From the NCBI GenBank assembly GCA_003105185.1, contig PQAJ01000245.1, forward strand, positions 1-35,252: a stretch of DNA of 35,252 nt. Reading direction: 5' to 3'. The DNA comes from Holophagae bacterium. GTDB taxonomy: Bacteria; Acidobacteriota; Thermoanaerobaculia; Thermoanaerobaculales; Sulfomarinibacteraceae. The translations under genes were made by a program, and so were the position numbers. This document shows, one piece after another, positions 18,767-27,799 of this stretch (the stretch's first letter is position 1; the number at the start of each line of letters is the position of its first letter). The notes under the pieces were generated by a model. That model saw only the letters and a list, made by a program, of their open reading frames with translations. It did no database searches and had not been told where the DNA came from.

Positions 18767-18832
18767 CCTTTCCCTTCTTTCCTGCTTCCTCTTCCCTCTT
18801 TCCTCCCGACCGTTACCCTTGCGGGTACACGC

Positions 18833-19375
18833 ATGACCGAACCGAACTGCCACTACTGCAACCGCCCGGCCGAAGCTGAGTGCCCCACCTGCGGCCGGCT
18901 CTACTGCGCCGAGCACGGCGACGACGTTTGCCTGCGCTGCATGTCCCCCGAATCGGCCACGCCGAGCGCGCTCGTCTACCGCGGCTCGGTGCTGACGCTG
19001 GTCATCGCGTCGCTCGTGGCGCTCTTCCTCGTCCTCCGTCCACCCGAGAAGGAAACGGATAACGGCGTTGTGCACACCGTCCCCACCAGCACCGCCGCCA
19101 TCAGCGCAACGGCCACGCCCACCCCGCCGGTTACCCGCACCGCATCCGCGACCACCACGGCCGCCGCATCGCCGGGCACATCCCCATCGCCGGCCGGCTC
19201 GCCCACCGCCGCCGCCACCCCCACCCCCGGCACCAGGAGCTACATCGTCCGCGGCGGCGACACGCTTTCCTCCATCGCCGCTGAAAACGACACCACGGTC
19301 GATGCGATCGTCGCCCTCAACCCGGGCCTCGATCCGGACACGCTCGACGTCGGCGCGGAGATCCTTCTCCCGTGA
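18833..19375 (+). CDS. B-box-like zinc finger-TM-Thr/Pro linker-LysM domain protein
   Basis: CHYCNRPAEAECPTCGRLYCAEHGDDVCLRCM; VLTLVIASLVALFLVL TM; C-term SYIVRGGDTLSSIAAENDTTVDAIVALNPGLDPDTLDVGAEILLP LysM. Confidence 0.88.
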   Translation: MTEPNCHYCNRPAEAECPTCGRLYCAEHGDDVCLRCMSPESATPSALVYRGSVLTLVIASLVALFLVLRPPEKETDNGVVHTVPTSTAAISATATPTPPVTRTASATTTAAASPGTSPSPAGSPTAAATPTPGTRSYIVRGGDTLSSIAAENDTTVDAIVALNPGLDPDTLDVGAEILLP

Positions 19376-19896
19376 GCTGGCAGGACGACCCGGAGCTGCA
19401 AAAACAGATGCGGGTGCGCTCCGTCCGCGGGAAGATCCTGCGCTCCGCGATCCTCTGGGGGCCGCTGTTCCTCACTGCCCTCGGCGGCACGGTCTTCTAC
19501 ACCGCCGACATCCTCTTCCTGGACCGCGAAAATGGTGGGACGTGGGTGCTGGTCACCATCGTCGGCATCCTTGCCGTGCTCTTCGGCTTCCAGGCCGTCC
19601 AGGCCGCTCTCGACGTCTTCGACAAGCCCCGGACCGAAAGCGGCTACGTCACCCGGCGCTGGGCCCGCAGCGATTCACTCGTCGTCCGCTCCCACTACAT
19701 GCGCCTCGAACGAAAGATCCTCCGCGGCGACGCCTATCTCCTCGCCGAGATCAAAGAGGGCGACTACGTGGAGGCAACCTACTACTCCCACTCCGCCGTC
19801 CTGGTGTGGGTCGACAAGCGCCCCGAACCCCCGAGGGACGAGACCCAGCCCGGCCCGGACGCCCCACCGTACGGTGATGGCCCGAGCCAGCGCTGA
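19372..19896 (+). CDS. Hypothetical membrane protein
   Basis: 174-aa ORF, GTG start overlapping the previous stop (GTGA); two hydrophobic segments. Confidence 0.72.
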   Translation: MSWQDDPELQKQMRVRSVRGKILRSAILWGPLFLTALGGTVFYTADILFLDRENGGTWVLVTIVGILAVLFGFQAVQAALDVFDKPRTESGYVTRRWARSDSLVVRSHYMRLERKILRGDAYLLAEIKEGDYVEATYYSHSAVLVWVDKRPEPPRDETQPGPDAPPYGDGPSQR

Positions 19897-19920
19897 GCAT
19901 CCTCGCGTACAATCCCGCCC

Positions 19921-20667
19921 ATGTCCGAATCCGAGCGCCCCGCCTACCGCACCATCCGCGAATGGGCGGGCGATGAGCGCCCCCGCGAACGCCTCCTCGA
20001 ACACGGCCCCGGCGTCCTTTCCGATGCCGAGCTGATCGCCATCGTCCTCCGCTCCGGCATGCCCGGCGAAAACGTCGTCGACATGGCTCGCGGCCTGCTC
20101 GAATCAGTCGGCGGGCTCAGCGGGCTCGTGCGCGCCGACCCGAAGGTGATCCAGCGTTCGCGCGGGCTCGGCCCGGCCAAGGCCGCCCAGGTCGCCGCCG
20201 CCATTGAGCTTGGCCGCCGCGCCCAGCAGCTCGACCCCGCCGACCGCCCCGTCCTCCTCCGCCCAGACGCGGTCTTTCGCCTTCTCGGGCCGCGCCTCGT
20301 CGGCCGCCGCCGCGAGGAGTTCTACGTCCTGCCGCTCGATACCCGTGGCCGGCTGCTCGGCTCGATCTCACCCACCAACGGGGGCGCCGCGAACTCGGTC
20401 GCGGTCCGCCCCGCCGAGGCCTTCCGCGAAGCCATCATCCACGATGCTGTTTCCGTCGTCATCGCGCACAACCACCCCTCGGGCGACCCCCGCCCGAGCC
20501 CTCAGGACATCGCCGTCACGAAGAGTCTCATTGCCGCGGGAAAGCTGCTCGATATCGAAGTGCTGGACCACCTCGTCATCGGCGCGGGCAGTTATGTCTC
20601 TATGCAGCGCGAGGGCATGGCGTTCGAGCGCATGGGCAGCGCCCGAGGGATGGCAGCAGAGCGATGA
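19921..20667 (+). CDS. radC: RadC family JAB/MPN-domain protein
   Basis: IREWAGDERPRERLLEHGPGVLSDAELIAIVLRSG, RGLGPAKAAQVAAAIELGRR, AHNHPSGDPRPSPQDIAVTKSL JAMM motif. Confidence 0.95.
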   Translation: MSESERPAYRTIREWAGDERPRERLLEHGPGVLSDAELIAIVLRSGMPGENVVDMARGLLESVGGLSGLVRADPKVIQRSRGLGPAKAAQVAAAIELGRRAQQLDPADRPVLLRPDAVFRLLGPRLVGRRREEFYVLPLDTRGRLLGSISPTNGGAANSVAVRPAEAFREAIIHDAVSVVIAHNHPSGDPRPSPQDIAVTKSLIAAGKLLDIEVLDHLVIGAGSYVSMQREGMAFERMGSARGMAAER

Positions 20668-20819
20668 AGGCGTCCCTGGTTTCCCATAGCCCCCACCTAT
20701 GGCTCCCTCCGCTCCTATCCGCTGGCATCGGGTACTCCGCCTCCGTACAATGACGAAACCGTGCACTCCGCGGGCCGCGCGTCGGCGGCACCCCGGCACT
20801 CCGCACTCAGGATTGAACA

Positions 20820-21995
20820 ATGGAAGATGTCGTCATTACCAGCGGCGTCCGGACTGCCATCGGCAAGTTCCAGGGCTCCCTCGCTGATGTCCCCGCCTCC
20901 GACCTTGGAGCGCACGTCATCCGCGAGGCCGTCGCCCGCGCGGGCATTGCCCCCGAAAACGTCGACCAGGTGGTCATGGGCATCGTCGGCCAGGTCGCCG
21001 AGGATGCCTACCTCTCCCGCCACTCAACCGTGAAGGCGGGCCTCCCCATCGGCACACCGGCCATGAACGTCAACCGCATCTGCGGCTCGGGCCTCGAGGC
21101 CATCAACACCGCCTCCCGCCTCATCCAGAGCGGCGACGCGGAAGTCGTGGTTGCCGGCGGCGCCGAGAACATGACGCGCATGCCCTTCTACCTGCGCAAG
21201 GCGCGGGCGGGCTACCGCCTCGGGCACGATAGCGTCGAAGACGGCATCATCCACATGCTCAGCGACCCCTTCAAGGGCTACCACATGGGCATCACCGCCG
21301 AGAACCTGGCCGACCAGTTCGAAGTGAGCCGCGCGGCCCAGGACGAGTTCTCGGCCGAGAGCCAGCGCCGCGCCATCGCCGCCATCGAAGCCGGCCGCTT
21401 CGTCGACCAGATCGCCCCGCTGACTGTGAAAATCGGCCGCGAGGAGAAGGTCTTCGATGTCGACGAGTACCCCCGCGCCACCACCGTCGAGGCTCTGAGC
21501 AAGCTCCGCCCGGCCTTCAAGGAAGGCGGCGTCGTGACCGCCGGCAACGCCAGCGGCATCAACGATGGCGCTGCCGCCCTCACCGTCATGAGCGCCTCAA
21601 AGGCGAAGGAACTCGGCGCCACCCCGCGCATGCGCATCGTGGCCCGCGCCGAAGCCGGCGTGGACCCGTCGATCATGGGTAGCGGCCCCATCCCGGCCAT
21701 CCGCAAGGCGCTCGCCAGGGCGCAGATGACCCTCGACCAGGTCGACGTCATCGAGCTGAACGAGGCCTTCGCCAGCGTCTCCTGCGCCTGCAGCAGCGAA
21801 CTCGTGCTGGACCCGGCCAAGGTGAACCCGAACGGCGGCGCGATCGCCCTCGGCCACCCGCTCGGCGCTACCGGCGCAATCCTGACCGTGAAGCTCATGC
21901 ACGAACTGGAGCGCACCGGCGGGCGCTTCGGCATCGTCAGCCTCTGCATCGGCGGCGGCCAGGGCATCGCCACCATCTTCGAGCGCGTCAGCTAA
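20820..21995 (+). CDS. Thiolase family protein, acetyl-CoA C-acetyltransferase
   Basis: NRICGSGLEAINTASRLIQSGDAEVVVAGGAENMTRMPF, ELNEAFAS, NPNGGAIALGHPLGATGA, SLCIGGGQGIATIFE. Confidence 0.96.
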   Translation: MEDVVITSGVRTAIGKFQGSLADVPASDLGAHVIREAVARAGIAPENVDQVVMGIVGQVAEDAYLSRHSTVKAGLPIGTPAMNVNRICGSGLEAINTASRLIQSGDAEVVVAGGAENMTRMPFYLRKARAGYRLGHDSVEDGIIHMLSDPFKGYHMGITAENLADQFEVSRAAQDEFSAESQRRAIAAIEAGRFVDQIAPLTVKIGREEKVFDVDEYPRATTVEALSKLRPAFKEGGVVTAGNASGINDGAAALTVMSASKAKELGATPRMRIVARAEAGVDPSIMGSGPIPAIRKALARAQMTLDQVDVIELNEAFASVSCACSSELVLDPAKVNPNGGAIALGHPLGATGAILTVKLMHELERTGGRFGIVSLCIGGGQGIATIFERVS

Positions 21996-22015
21996 GCGCT
22001 CGCAACTCGCAACAA

Positions 22016-22048
22016 CGAAACAGTCCGCCCGATGGGCGGCCTGTTTCG
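22016..22048. terminator. Hairpin between thiolase and PIN-domain genes, probable bidirectional terminator
   Basis: CGAAACAGTCCGCCC-GAT-GGGCGGCCTGTTTCG, 14/15 bp paired, 21 bp after the thiolase stop. Confidence 0.75.
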
Positions 22049-22061
22049 TTTCGGGGATGGC

Positions 22062-22487
22062 TTATGCCGGTTCGATGGCGCGGAGACCCGGGAACCGCTG
22101 GAACCCTCGGTCGAAGGTCACGAACGTGGCGTTGTTCTCGATTGCGAAGGCGGCCAGGTAGGCGTCGCTGACGTGCGGGCCGGTAATCCCCGATTGGAGG
22201 CAGATTCGTTCGAAGAGTCCCCAGTGCCGTGGTCCTTCGTGGAGAGCGACCGCTGCAGGCGTAGCAAGAAGCACTCGCACTCGCCGGAACGCCAGCTCCG
22301 GCGAGTGCGGCCCGCCGAAAACCCGCGGATTGGTCGAAATGCGGACGAACGCGCTCAGAACCGGCCCTGGAATCCCGACAAGCTCATGACCATCGCAGGC
22401 GTCTCTCAACCAGGCCCTCGCGACCCGGTGGTGTGCGAGGTCATAGAACTCGGCGGACAGAAGGATGTTGACGTCAGGGACGAGCAA
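22062..22487 (-). CDS. PIN domain toxin (VapC-like)
   Basis: MLVPDVNILLSAEF...HHRVARAWL...SDAYLAAFAIENNATFVTFDRGFQRFPGL; PIN acidic residues present. Confidence 0.9.
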   Translation of the reverse strand: MLVPDVNILLSAEFYDLAHHRVARAWLRDACDGHELVGIPGPVLSAFVRISTNPRVFGGPHSPELAFRRVRVLLATPAAVALHEGPRHWGLFERICLQSGITGPHVSDAYLAAFAIENNATFVTFDRGFQRFPGLRAIEPA

Positions 22488-22806
22488 ATGGCCCCTCGAC
22501 CTCGTCGATCAGTTTGGAAATGCTTTCAAAACTGAGGCCGGGTGCCGGCTCGCCGTGATGCGGAGGGGGCAATTCCCACTTCCCTCGCAAGCGTTGCTTG
22601 GATTCCACCTCAGCGATGAATGCCACGACGGCCGCAGGGTCGTTCCGGTCGATGTGCGCGGGTATTTCCCAGTCACCTGACCATTTGGGCGCGATGAATT
22701 CCCGCAGGGCCCGTTCGAGCAGGGCGGTAAGCGTCGTCCCCTCCCGGACCGCCATGATCTTCGCCTCCTTCAGGAGATCGTCATCGATATTGAGCGTGGT
22801 ACGCAT
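22474..22806 (-). CDS. Type II antitoxin (VapB-like, ribbon-helix-helix)
   Basis: MRTTLNIDDDLLKEAKIMAVREGTTLTALLERALREFI; 14-nt overlap with the PIN gene. Confidence 0.88.
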   Translation of the reverse strand: MRTTLNIDDDLLKEAKIMAVREGTTLTALLERALREFIAPKWSGDWEIPAHIDRNDPAAVVAFIAEVESKQRLRGKWELPPPHHGEPAPGLSFESISKLIDEVEGPFARP

Positions 22807-22931
22807 ACAGGCAGATTAGCATATCGCTGTACGCCGGCCGCTGCTCTCCCCCCTTTCTCCACCTCCACTGGCCGTTTGGACTTCGGACTTCGCCGGGGTC
22901 TGGGGTGCTGGGGGCCCGAGCCTTCGAGGTG

Positions 22932-22970
22932 GTGACATCGCAGCGCGCCATCCCTGGCGCGCCTCGGATG
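22932..22970. repeat. REP-like dispersed repeat, copy 3 (core only)
   Basis: GTGACATCGCAGCGCGCCATCCCTGGCGCGCCTCGGATG; palindrome GCGCGCCA-TCCC-TGGCGCGC at 22943-22962. Confidence 0.85.
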
Positions 22971-23051
22971 CGACGGCCGGCGCTCCTCGCTTCTCCCTTC
23001 CACCTCCTCCCCCTATCCTCCGGCTACATCGCTCGCCCGGGAGGCACCACC

Positions 23052-23825
23052 ATGTCCAACCTCTTCGATATCTCCGGCAAGGTCGCGCTCGTCACCGGCG
23101 GCTCCCGCGGCATCGGCCTCATGATCGCCCGTGGCTTCGTCGAGGCCGGCGCGAAGACCTACATCTCCTCCCGCAAGGCGGACGTCTGCAACGCCGTCGC
23201 CGCCGAGCTCTCGAAGACCGGCGAGTGCATCTCCATCCCAGCCGACCTGGGCACCGAGGCCGGCTGCCGCTTCCTCGCAGGGGAGATCGCGAAGCGCGAG
23301 CCGAAGCTCCACATCCTGGTGAACAACGCCGGCGCCACCTGGGGCGCTCCCATCGCCGACTACCCCGACGATGCCTTCGACAAGGTGATGAACCTGAACG
23401 TGAAGGGCATCTTCCACCTCACCCGCTTCCTCCTGCCCCAGCTCGAAGCCGCCGCCAGCGCCGCCGACCCGGCCCGCGTCATCAACATCGGCTCGATCGA
23501 CGGGCTCCAGGCGCCCGCGATGGAGACCTACGCCTACTCATCAAGCAAGGCGGCGGTCCATCAGCTCACGCGCCACCTCGCCCACAACCTGGCGCCCCGC
23601 AAGATCATCGTGAACGCCATCGCCCCCGGCCCGTTCGAAAGCAAGATGATGGCCGAGACGCTCCAGCGCTTCGGCGAAGGCATCCGGGCGAGCAACCCCC
23701 TCGGCCGCATCGGCGAACCCGACGACATGGCCGGGACCGCCATCTTCCTGTCCTCGAAGGCGAGCGCCTACATCACGGGCGCCGTCATCCCCGTCGATGG
23801 CGGCATCTCCACGCGCCACCAGTAG
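23052..23825 (+). CDS. SDR family oxidoreductase (3-oxoacyl-ACP reductase-like)
   Basis: GKVALVTGGSRGIGLMIARGF, LVNNAGATWGA, YAYSSSKAAVHQLTRHLA, C-term AYITGAVIPVDGGIST. Confidence 0.95.
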   Translation: MSNLFDISGKVALVTGGSRGIGLMIARGFVEAGAKTYISSRKADVCNAVAAELSKTGECISIPADLGTEAGCRFLAGEIAKREPKLHILVNNAGATWGAPIADYPDDAFDKVMNLNVKGIFHLTRFLLPQLEAAASAADPARVINIGSIDGLQAPAMETYAYSSSKAAVHQLTRHLAHNLAPRKIIVNAIAPGPFESKMMAETLQRFGEGIRASNPLGRIGEPDDMAGTAIFLSSKASAYITGAVIPVDGGISTRHQ

Positions 23826-23879
23826 CTTCCGCTTCAGAAACCGGCCCAAACCGCCGACCAACGAGGGTGGAGGCGCCCC

Positions 23880-25940
23880 ATGCAGTTGAACCGCTCGTTC
23901 GGCGGGAGCACGAGCGCACGAGCGTTCGCCCTGGCCCTTTTCCTGGCCGTCGTGCTCGTTGCCACAGGGCGCGGCGCCGGGGCGGCTGGCCCCGTCACCC
24001 GCACCTGGACCGGCGACGGCGCCAACGGGAACTGGACCACCCACGCGAATTGGAACCCGGCGGCCCCCAACCCGGGGGACATCCTCGTCTTCCCGGCCGT
24101 GGCGGCGCGCAAGTCCAACACCAACGACTACCCGGCCGGCACCGTCTTCACCGAGCTCCGGTTACAGGGTTCCGGGTACGTCCTCGGGGGCAACCGCATC
24201 GAGCTGCTCCACGGCCTGAACAACACGCCAGTCCCGGCCGGCACGAACACCATCAACCTGGTGCTGGATGGCGAGGGCGGCATCACGAGCCACGGCGGCA
24301 CCCTCAACCTCATGGCCCACAACCTCCACGATGGCATGACCTCCGTCTTCGGCGGGACCGTGCACGCCGGGCACAACAACGCCTTCGGCCAGTTCAGCGC
24401 GACCGTCGACGTCCTCGCCGGGACCGTATCGCTGGCTGATGGCGTGACCATCTACAACCCGCTGATCATCGGCGGTCCGGCGAGCCCCGCACTCAAGGCG
24501 CTCGGCGATGCAGCGTGGGACGCGCCGATCTCCGTCTCGGGCCATTCCACCTTCGACGCTGTGCAGGGGGCCACGCTCCGGCTTCCCACGTCGATCTTCG
24601 GCCCCTTTGGCATCCTCAAGACTGGCCCGGGAACCGTGGTGCTTTCCGGTGAGAACACCTTTTCGGGCGCGCTCACGGTGGCCGAGGGCGTCCTCAGCGT
24701 CACCCGCCCCGAGGCCCTGGGCAGCCCCTTCGGCGGTACCGTGATTGATGGTGGCACGCTTGAGTTCGACGTAGCCCTCATGGCCGAGCCCATCACCATC
24801 AACGGCGATGGGCACGATGGCGGCGGGGCTCTGCGCAGCCTGTCCGGTATCAACCACCTGGGCAACGTCCTCATCGATAGCGACGCCACGGTCACCGTCG
24901 TCGAGGGCACCCTCCGCCTCCCGAACGGCATCGACCAGGCCGGAGAGCACCTCACCCTCACCATGACCGGCGACGGCACCCTCGAGATCGAGGACGGGGG
25001 CGACTTCGACGGCACCATCGCCGTCCTCGAAGGCTGGCTCTCGGTCCGTGGTGACCTGCTTGCCTCGGTCGATGTGGATGGTGGCGAACTCAAGGGCGAC
25101 GGAAGCACCGGTTCGGTCCGTCTCCTCGGCGGGTGGCTGACGCCGGGTATCCACGGGACCGGCACCCTTACGGTGGAGGGTGACTTCGAAGCCGGCCCCG
25201 AGGGTAGCGTTCACATCACGATCGATGCCGGGAACTCCTACACCGCGCTGCGCGTCACCGGCCTCGTGTCGCTCGAGAGCCCCACCCTGTGGATTGACGG
25301 CGACGGCGATGTCCCGCTGGGCGGGACCGTCACGCTCATCGAGAACACCGGCCCCGCGCCGATCAATGGCGAGTTCGCCTTGCGTGAGGAGGGATCCGAT
25401 CTGATCGTCGGTGAGACCACCTTCTTCCAGATCACCTACGCGGGCGGCCCGGACCCGGCCAACGATATGGTCCTCGCGCCGCTCCCGCCTGACTCCGCCG
25501 ACGCGGCGCTAGCCCTGCTGAGCACACCCCAGGGCGTGCCCTCGGGCGGGCAGGTGCCGCTGGTCTTCCGCGCCACCAACGCCGGGCCCGATGCGGCTAC
25601 CGGCCCGGAGGTAACCATCACGGCCGGTGCTGGCCTTGCGTTCGTCTCGCTGACGGCCCCCGCGGGCTGGGGCTGCCAGACCCCGGTCGTCGGGGCGCCG
25701 GGCGACATCGTCTGCACGCGCCAGGCGCTTGCACCCGGTGAGGCCGGAGACTTCCATGTCGTGTTCTCCGTGACCGCCGCGGCGGGGGCGAGCGTCGTCT
25801 TCACCGGCCAGCTCACCCACGCCTCGGCCGAAGAGGACCCGGCGGACAACGCCGTCGATGTCTCCGTTGGCGTTTCGCCCGCCGGGCAGCAGCCGTTCCG
25901 CCGTGCCCTCCCCGGGCTCGCCAGCGACGGCTCCTGGTGA
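23880..25940 (+). CDS. Secreted surface protein with autotransporter-type beta-strand repeats and C-terminal DUF11-like domain
   Basis: Signal peptide; RTWTGDGANGNWTTHANWNP; LKTGPGTVVLSGENTFSGALTVAEGVLSV; C-term ATNAGPDAATGPEVTI. Confidence 0.87.
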   Translation: MQLNRSFGGSTSARAFALALFLAVVLVATGRGAGAAGPVTRTWTGDGANGNWTTHANWNPAAPNPGDILVFPAVAARKSNTNDYPAGTVFTELRLQGSGYVLGGNRIELLHGLNNTPVPAGTNTINLVLDGEGGITSHGGTLNLMAHNLHDGMTSVFGGTVHAGHNNAFGQFSATVDVLAGTVSLADGVTIYNPLIIGGPASPALKALGDAAWDAPISVSGHSTFDAVQGATLRLPTSIFGPFGILKTGPGTVVLSGENTFSGALTVAEGVLSVTRPEALGSPFGGTVIDGGTLEFDVALMAEPITINGDGHDGGGALRSLSGINHLGNVLIDSDATVTVVEGTLRLPNGIDQAGEHLTLTMTGDGTLEIEDGGDFDGTIAVLEGWLSVRGDLLASVDVDGGELKGDGSTGSVRLLGGWLTPGIHGTGTLTVEGDFEAGPEGSVHITIDAGNSYTALRVTGLVSLESPTLWIDGDGDVPLGGTVTLIENTGPAPINGEFALREEGSDLIVGETTFFQITYAGGPDPANDMVLAPLPPDSADAALALLSTPQGVPSGGQVPLVFRATNAGPDAATGPEVTITAGAGLAFVSLTAPAGWGCQTPVVGAPGDIVCTRQALAPGEAGDFHVVFSVTAAAGASVVFTGQLTHASAEEDPADNAVDVSVGVSPAGQQPFRRALPGLASDGSW

Positions 25941-25950
25941 CGCGGCGGGC

Positions 25951-27663
25951 TCAGTCCCTGGCGACCCCCGGCACATAGAGCTTGTACGGCCGCGGGTCAG
26001 GCGTGCCGATCGGCGTCACCACGGTCGCGCTGTTGTCCACGCTGTCCTGGTCGGTGGTCTGCGCGAACGTACCCACCGTCGCCGAAATGGGCTGGTTCCT
26101 GCCGGCATCCACCCGCACCACGATGGTGATGCTCGCCGAAGCCCCGGATGCGAGGTTCGGGCCCGTGCAGCTTACGCTCGAGGAGCCAGAGGGCGACGGC
26201 TTCACACACGTCCACCCCGCGGGCGCGGTCACCGATTCGAATGTCGTCCCGCCGGGTATCCCCATGGAGACCCGCGGCGAAGCGGCGGAGTCGGGCCCGG
26301 CGTTGGTCACCGTCGCCGTGTAGGTGAGCAGGCCGCCCGGCGAGGCCGTCGCCGGCTGCACCGAAAGCCCCGCCGCCAGGTCCGCGTTCACCCGCCGGAG
26401 CACCGTCAGCACCACGTCGTTGCCGGCGCCGCCCGGCCCTTTGTACGAAATGCCGAAGACCAGCCCGCCGGCCACGAAGGTGCTCCCTTCGGGCAGGCCG
26501 TAGAACGTGCCCTGCACCGCTCCGCTCCCGGAATTCTTGATAATCGTGAAGGTGTTACCCACGCTCGGGACGAAGCCCAGGTCGATCTCGAGCAGGGTCG
26601 CGTTGCTGGCCAGGCTCACCAGCCCGTCCACGCTGAGCTGCCCGTAACCCGTCCCCGCGGCCGTCCCGTCCAGGTCCACCTTGAAGCGACCGCCGTTGAA
26701 GATGGCGTTCCCAGCGGTCGCCAGGATGCCCGGCGACGAACCGGACCCCGGCCACACCAGCCCGGCCGTAACGTCGATGCTCCCGGCCGAACCCGTGCCC
26801 CGCAGCCACCCATCGCGCAGGACGGTCGCCGTGCCCGGGGTCGAGCTGTTCCAGGTGAGATTGCCGTGCTCGGCGGTCACCGGCCCGGCAAACGTGCCCA
26901 TCCCATCGACCTGGAGTTTACCGCCGCCCACGAGCGTGAGGCTCGCGCCCGGCGCTGCCTGGTCGAGCCCGCCCAGCACCAGAGTCGATTGGCCCACGCC
27001 GATGACCACCGGCCCGCTGAGGGTGACCCCGGCTGCGGAGTTCGTGCCCGACAACGACTGCAGCGCGCCCCATCCGCCAACGCCCGCCCCGGCGAGCAGC
27101 ACGGGCTCGTTGCCGATGCCGGTGAACCCGGAGAGCTGGAGCGTGGCGCCCGCCGAGACAGTGGTGCCCGCCGTATCGGCGCCCAACCCCCTGTCGTCTG
27201 TTACCAGGAGCGTCCCGCCAGTGACTGCCGCCACCGCCGTGAAGGTGTTGGCGCCGGTCAGCGCCATCCGTCCCGAGACCTGCGCGACACCGCCCCCGCC
27301 GCCGACGGCCATCTCCACAACGTTCGTGTCGCTCGAGGGGCTCTCGTTGCGCAACTCGCCCGTCACATCGAAAGCGGCTCCCTGCAGCCGGTAGCCGCCG
27401 CCGGTGAAGCGCACGGTGTCGAACACGAGTCCCGCGGCCAGGTTGTTGGTGTTGGTCTTCTGCGCCGCCCCGGCCGGGAACACCAGCGTGTCGCCCGCCA
27501 CGGGGACACCGCTATCCCAGTTCCCCGCGTCGGACCAGTTCGCGGTGGCTCCCGCCCCGGTCCAGGTACGTGTTGCCGCCGCGCTCACGGTCCCGGCGCT
27601 CGCGCCAAGGAGCGCGGCCACCAGCGCCAGAGCCAGCCACCACCCCGCGAATCGCTGAATCAT
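25951..27663 (-). CDS. Secreted surface protein paralogous to the 23880-25940 product
   Basis: RTWTGAGATANWSDAGNWDSGVPVAGDTLVFPAGAAQKTNTNNLAAG; DUF11-like VTNAGPDSAASPRVSM; C-term YKLYVPGVARD. Confidence 0.87.
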   Translation of the reverse strand: MIQRFAGWWLALALVAALLGASAGTVSAAATRTWTGAGATANWSDAGNWDSGVPVAGDTLVFPAGAAQKTNTNNLAAGLVFDTVRFTGGGYRLQGAAFDVTGELRNESPSSDTNVVEMAVGGGGGVAQVSGRMALTGANTFTAVAAVTGGTLLVTDDRGLGADTAGTTVSAGATLQLSGFTGIGNEPVLLAGAGVGGWGALQSLSGTNSAAGVTLSGPVVIGVGQSTLVLGGLDQAAPGASLTLVGGGKLQVDGMGTFAGPVTAEHGNLTWNSSTPGTATVLRDGWLRGTGSAGSIDVTAGLVWPGSGSSPGILATAGNAIFNGGRFKVDLDGTAAGTGYGQLSVDGLVSLASNATLLEIDLGFVPSVGNTFTIIKNSGSGAVQGTFYGLPEGSTFVAGGLVFGISYKGPGGAGNDVVLTVLRRVNADLAAGLSVQPATASPGGLLTYTATVTNAGPDSAASPRVSMGIPGGTTFESVTAPAGWTCVKPSPSGSSSVSCTGPNLASGASASITIVVRVDAGRNQPISATVGTFAQTTDQDSVDNSATVVTPIGTPDPRPYKLYVPGVARD

Positions 27664-27799
27664 CCAATCACCCCCGCCAGGCGTGCTTTGTCATCGTACT
27701 AGACGCTGGCGCCGCCGCAGGCGTTCCTTAACCCCGCCACACCCCCGGTCGCGTCCGTCCCCCGGCGGTCTGCTTGCATCGAAGCCCCCTGGAAGCCCC

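Noticed and set aside
19120-19240. Thr/Pro/Ala low-complexity repeat in the LysM gene
   Set aside because: Ordinary wall-spanning linker, not a distinct element
22062-22806. VapBC-like pair as part of a larger defence island
   Set aside because: Neighbours are thiolase and SDR metabolic genes; RadC nearby is a common housekeeping-type gene, so no island support
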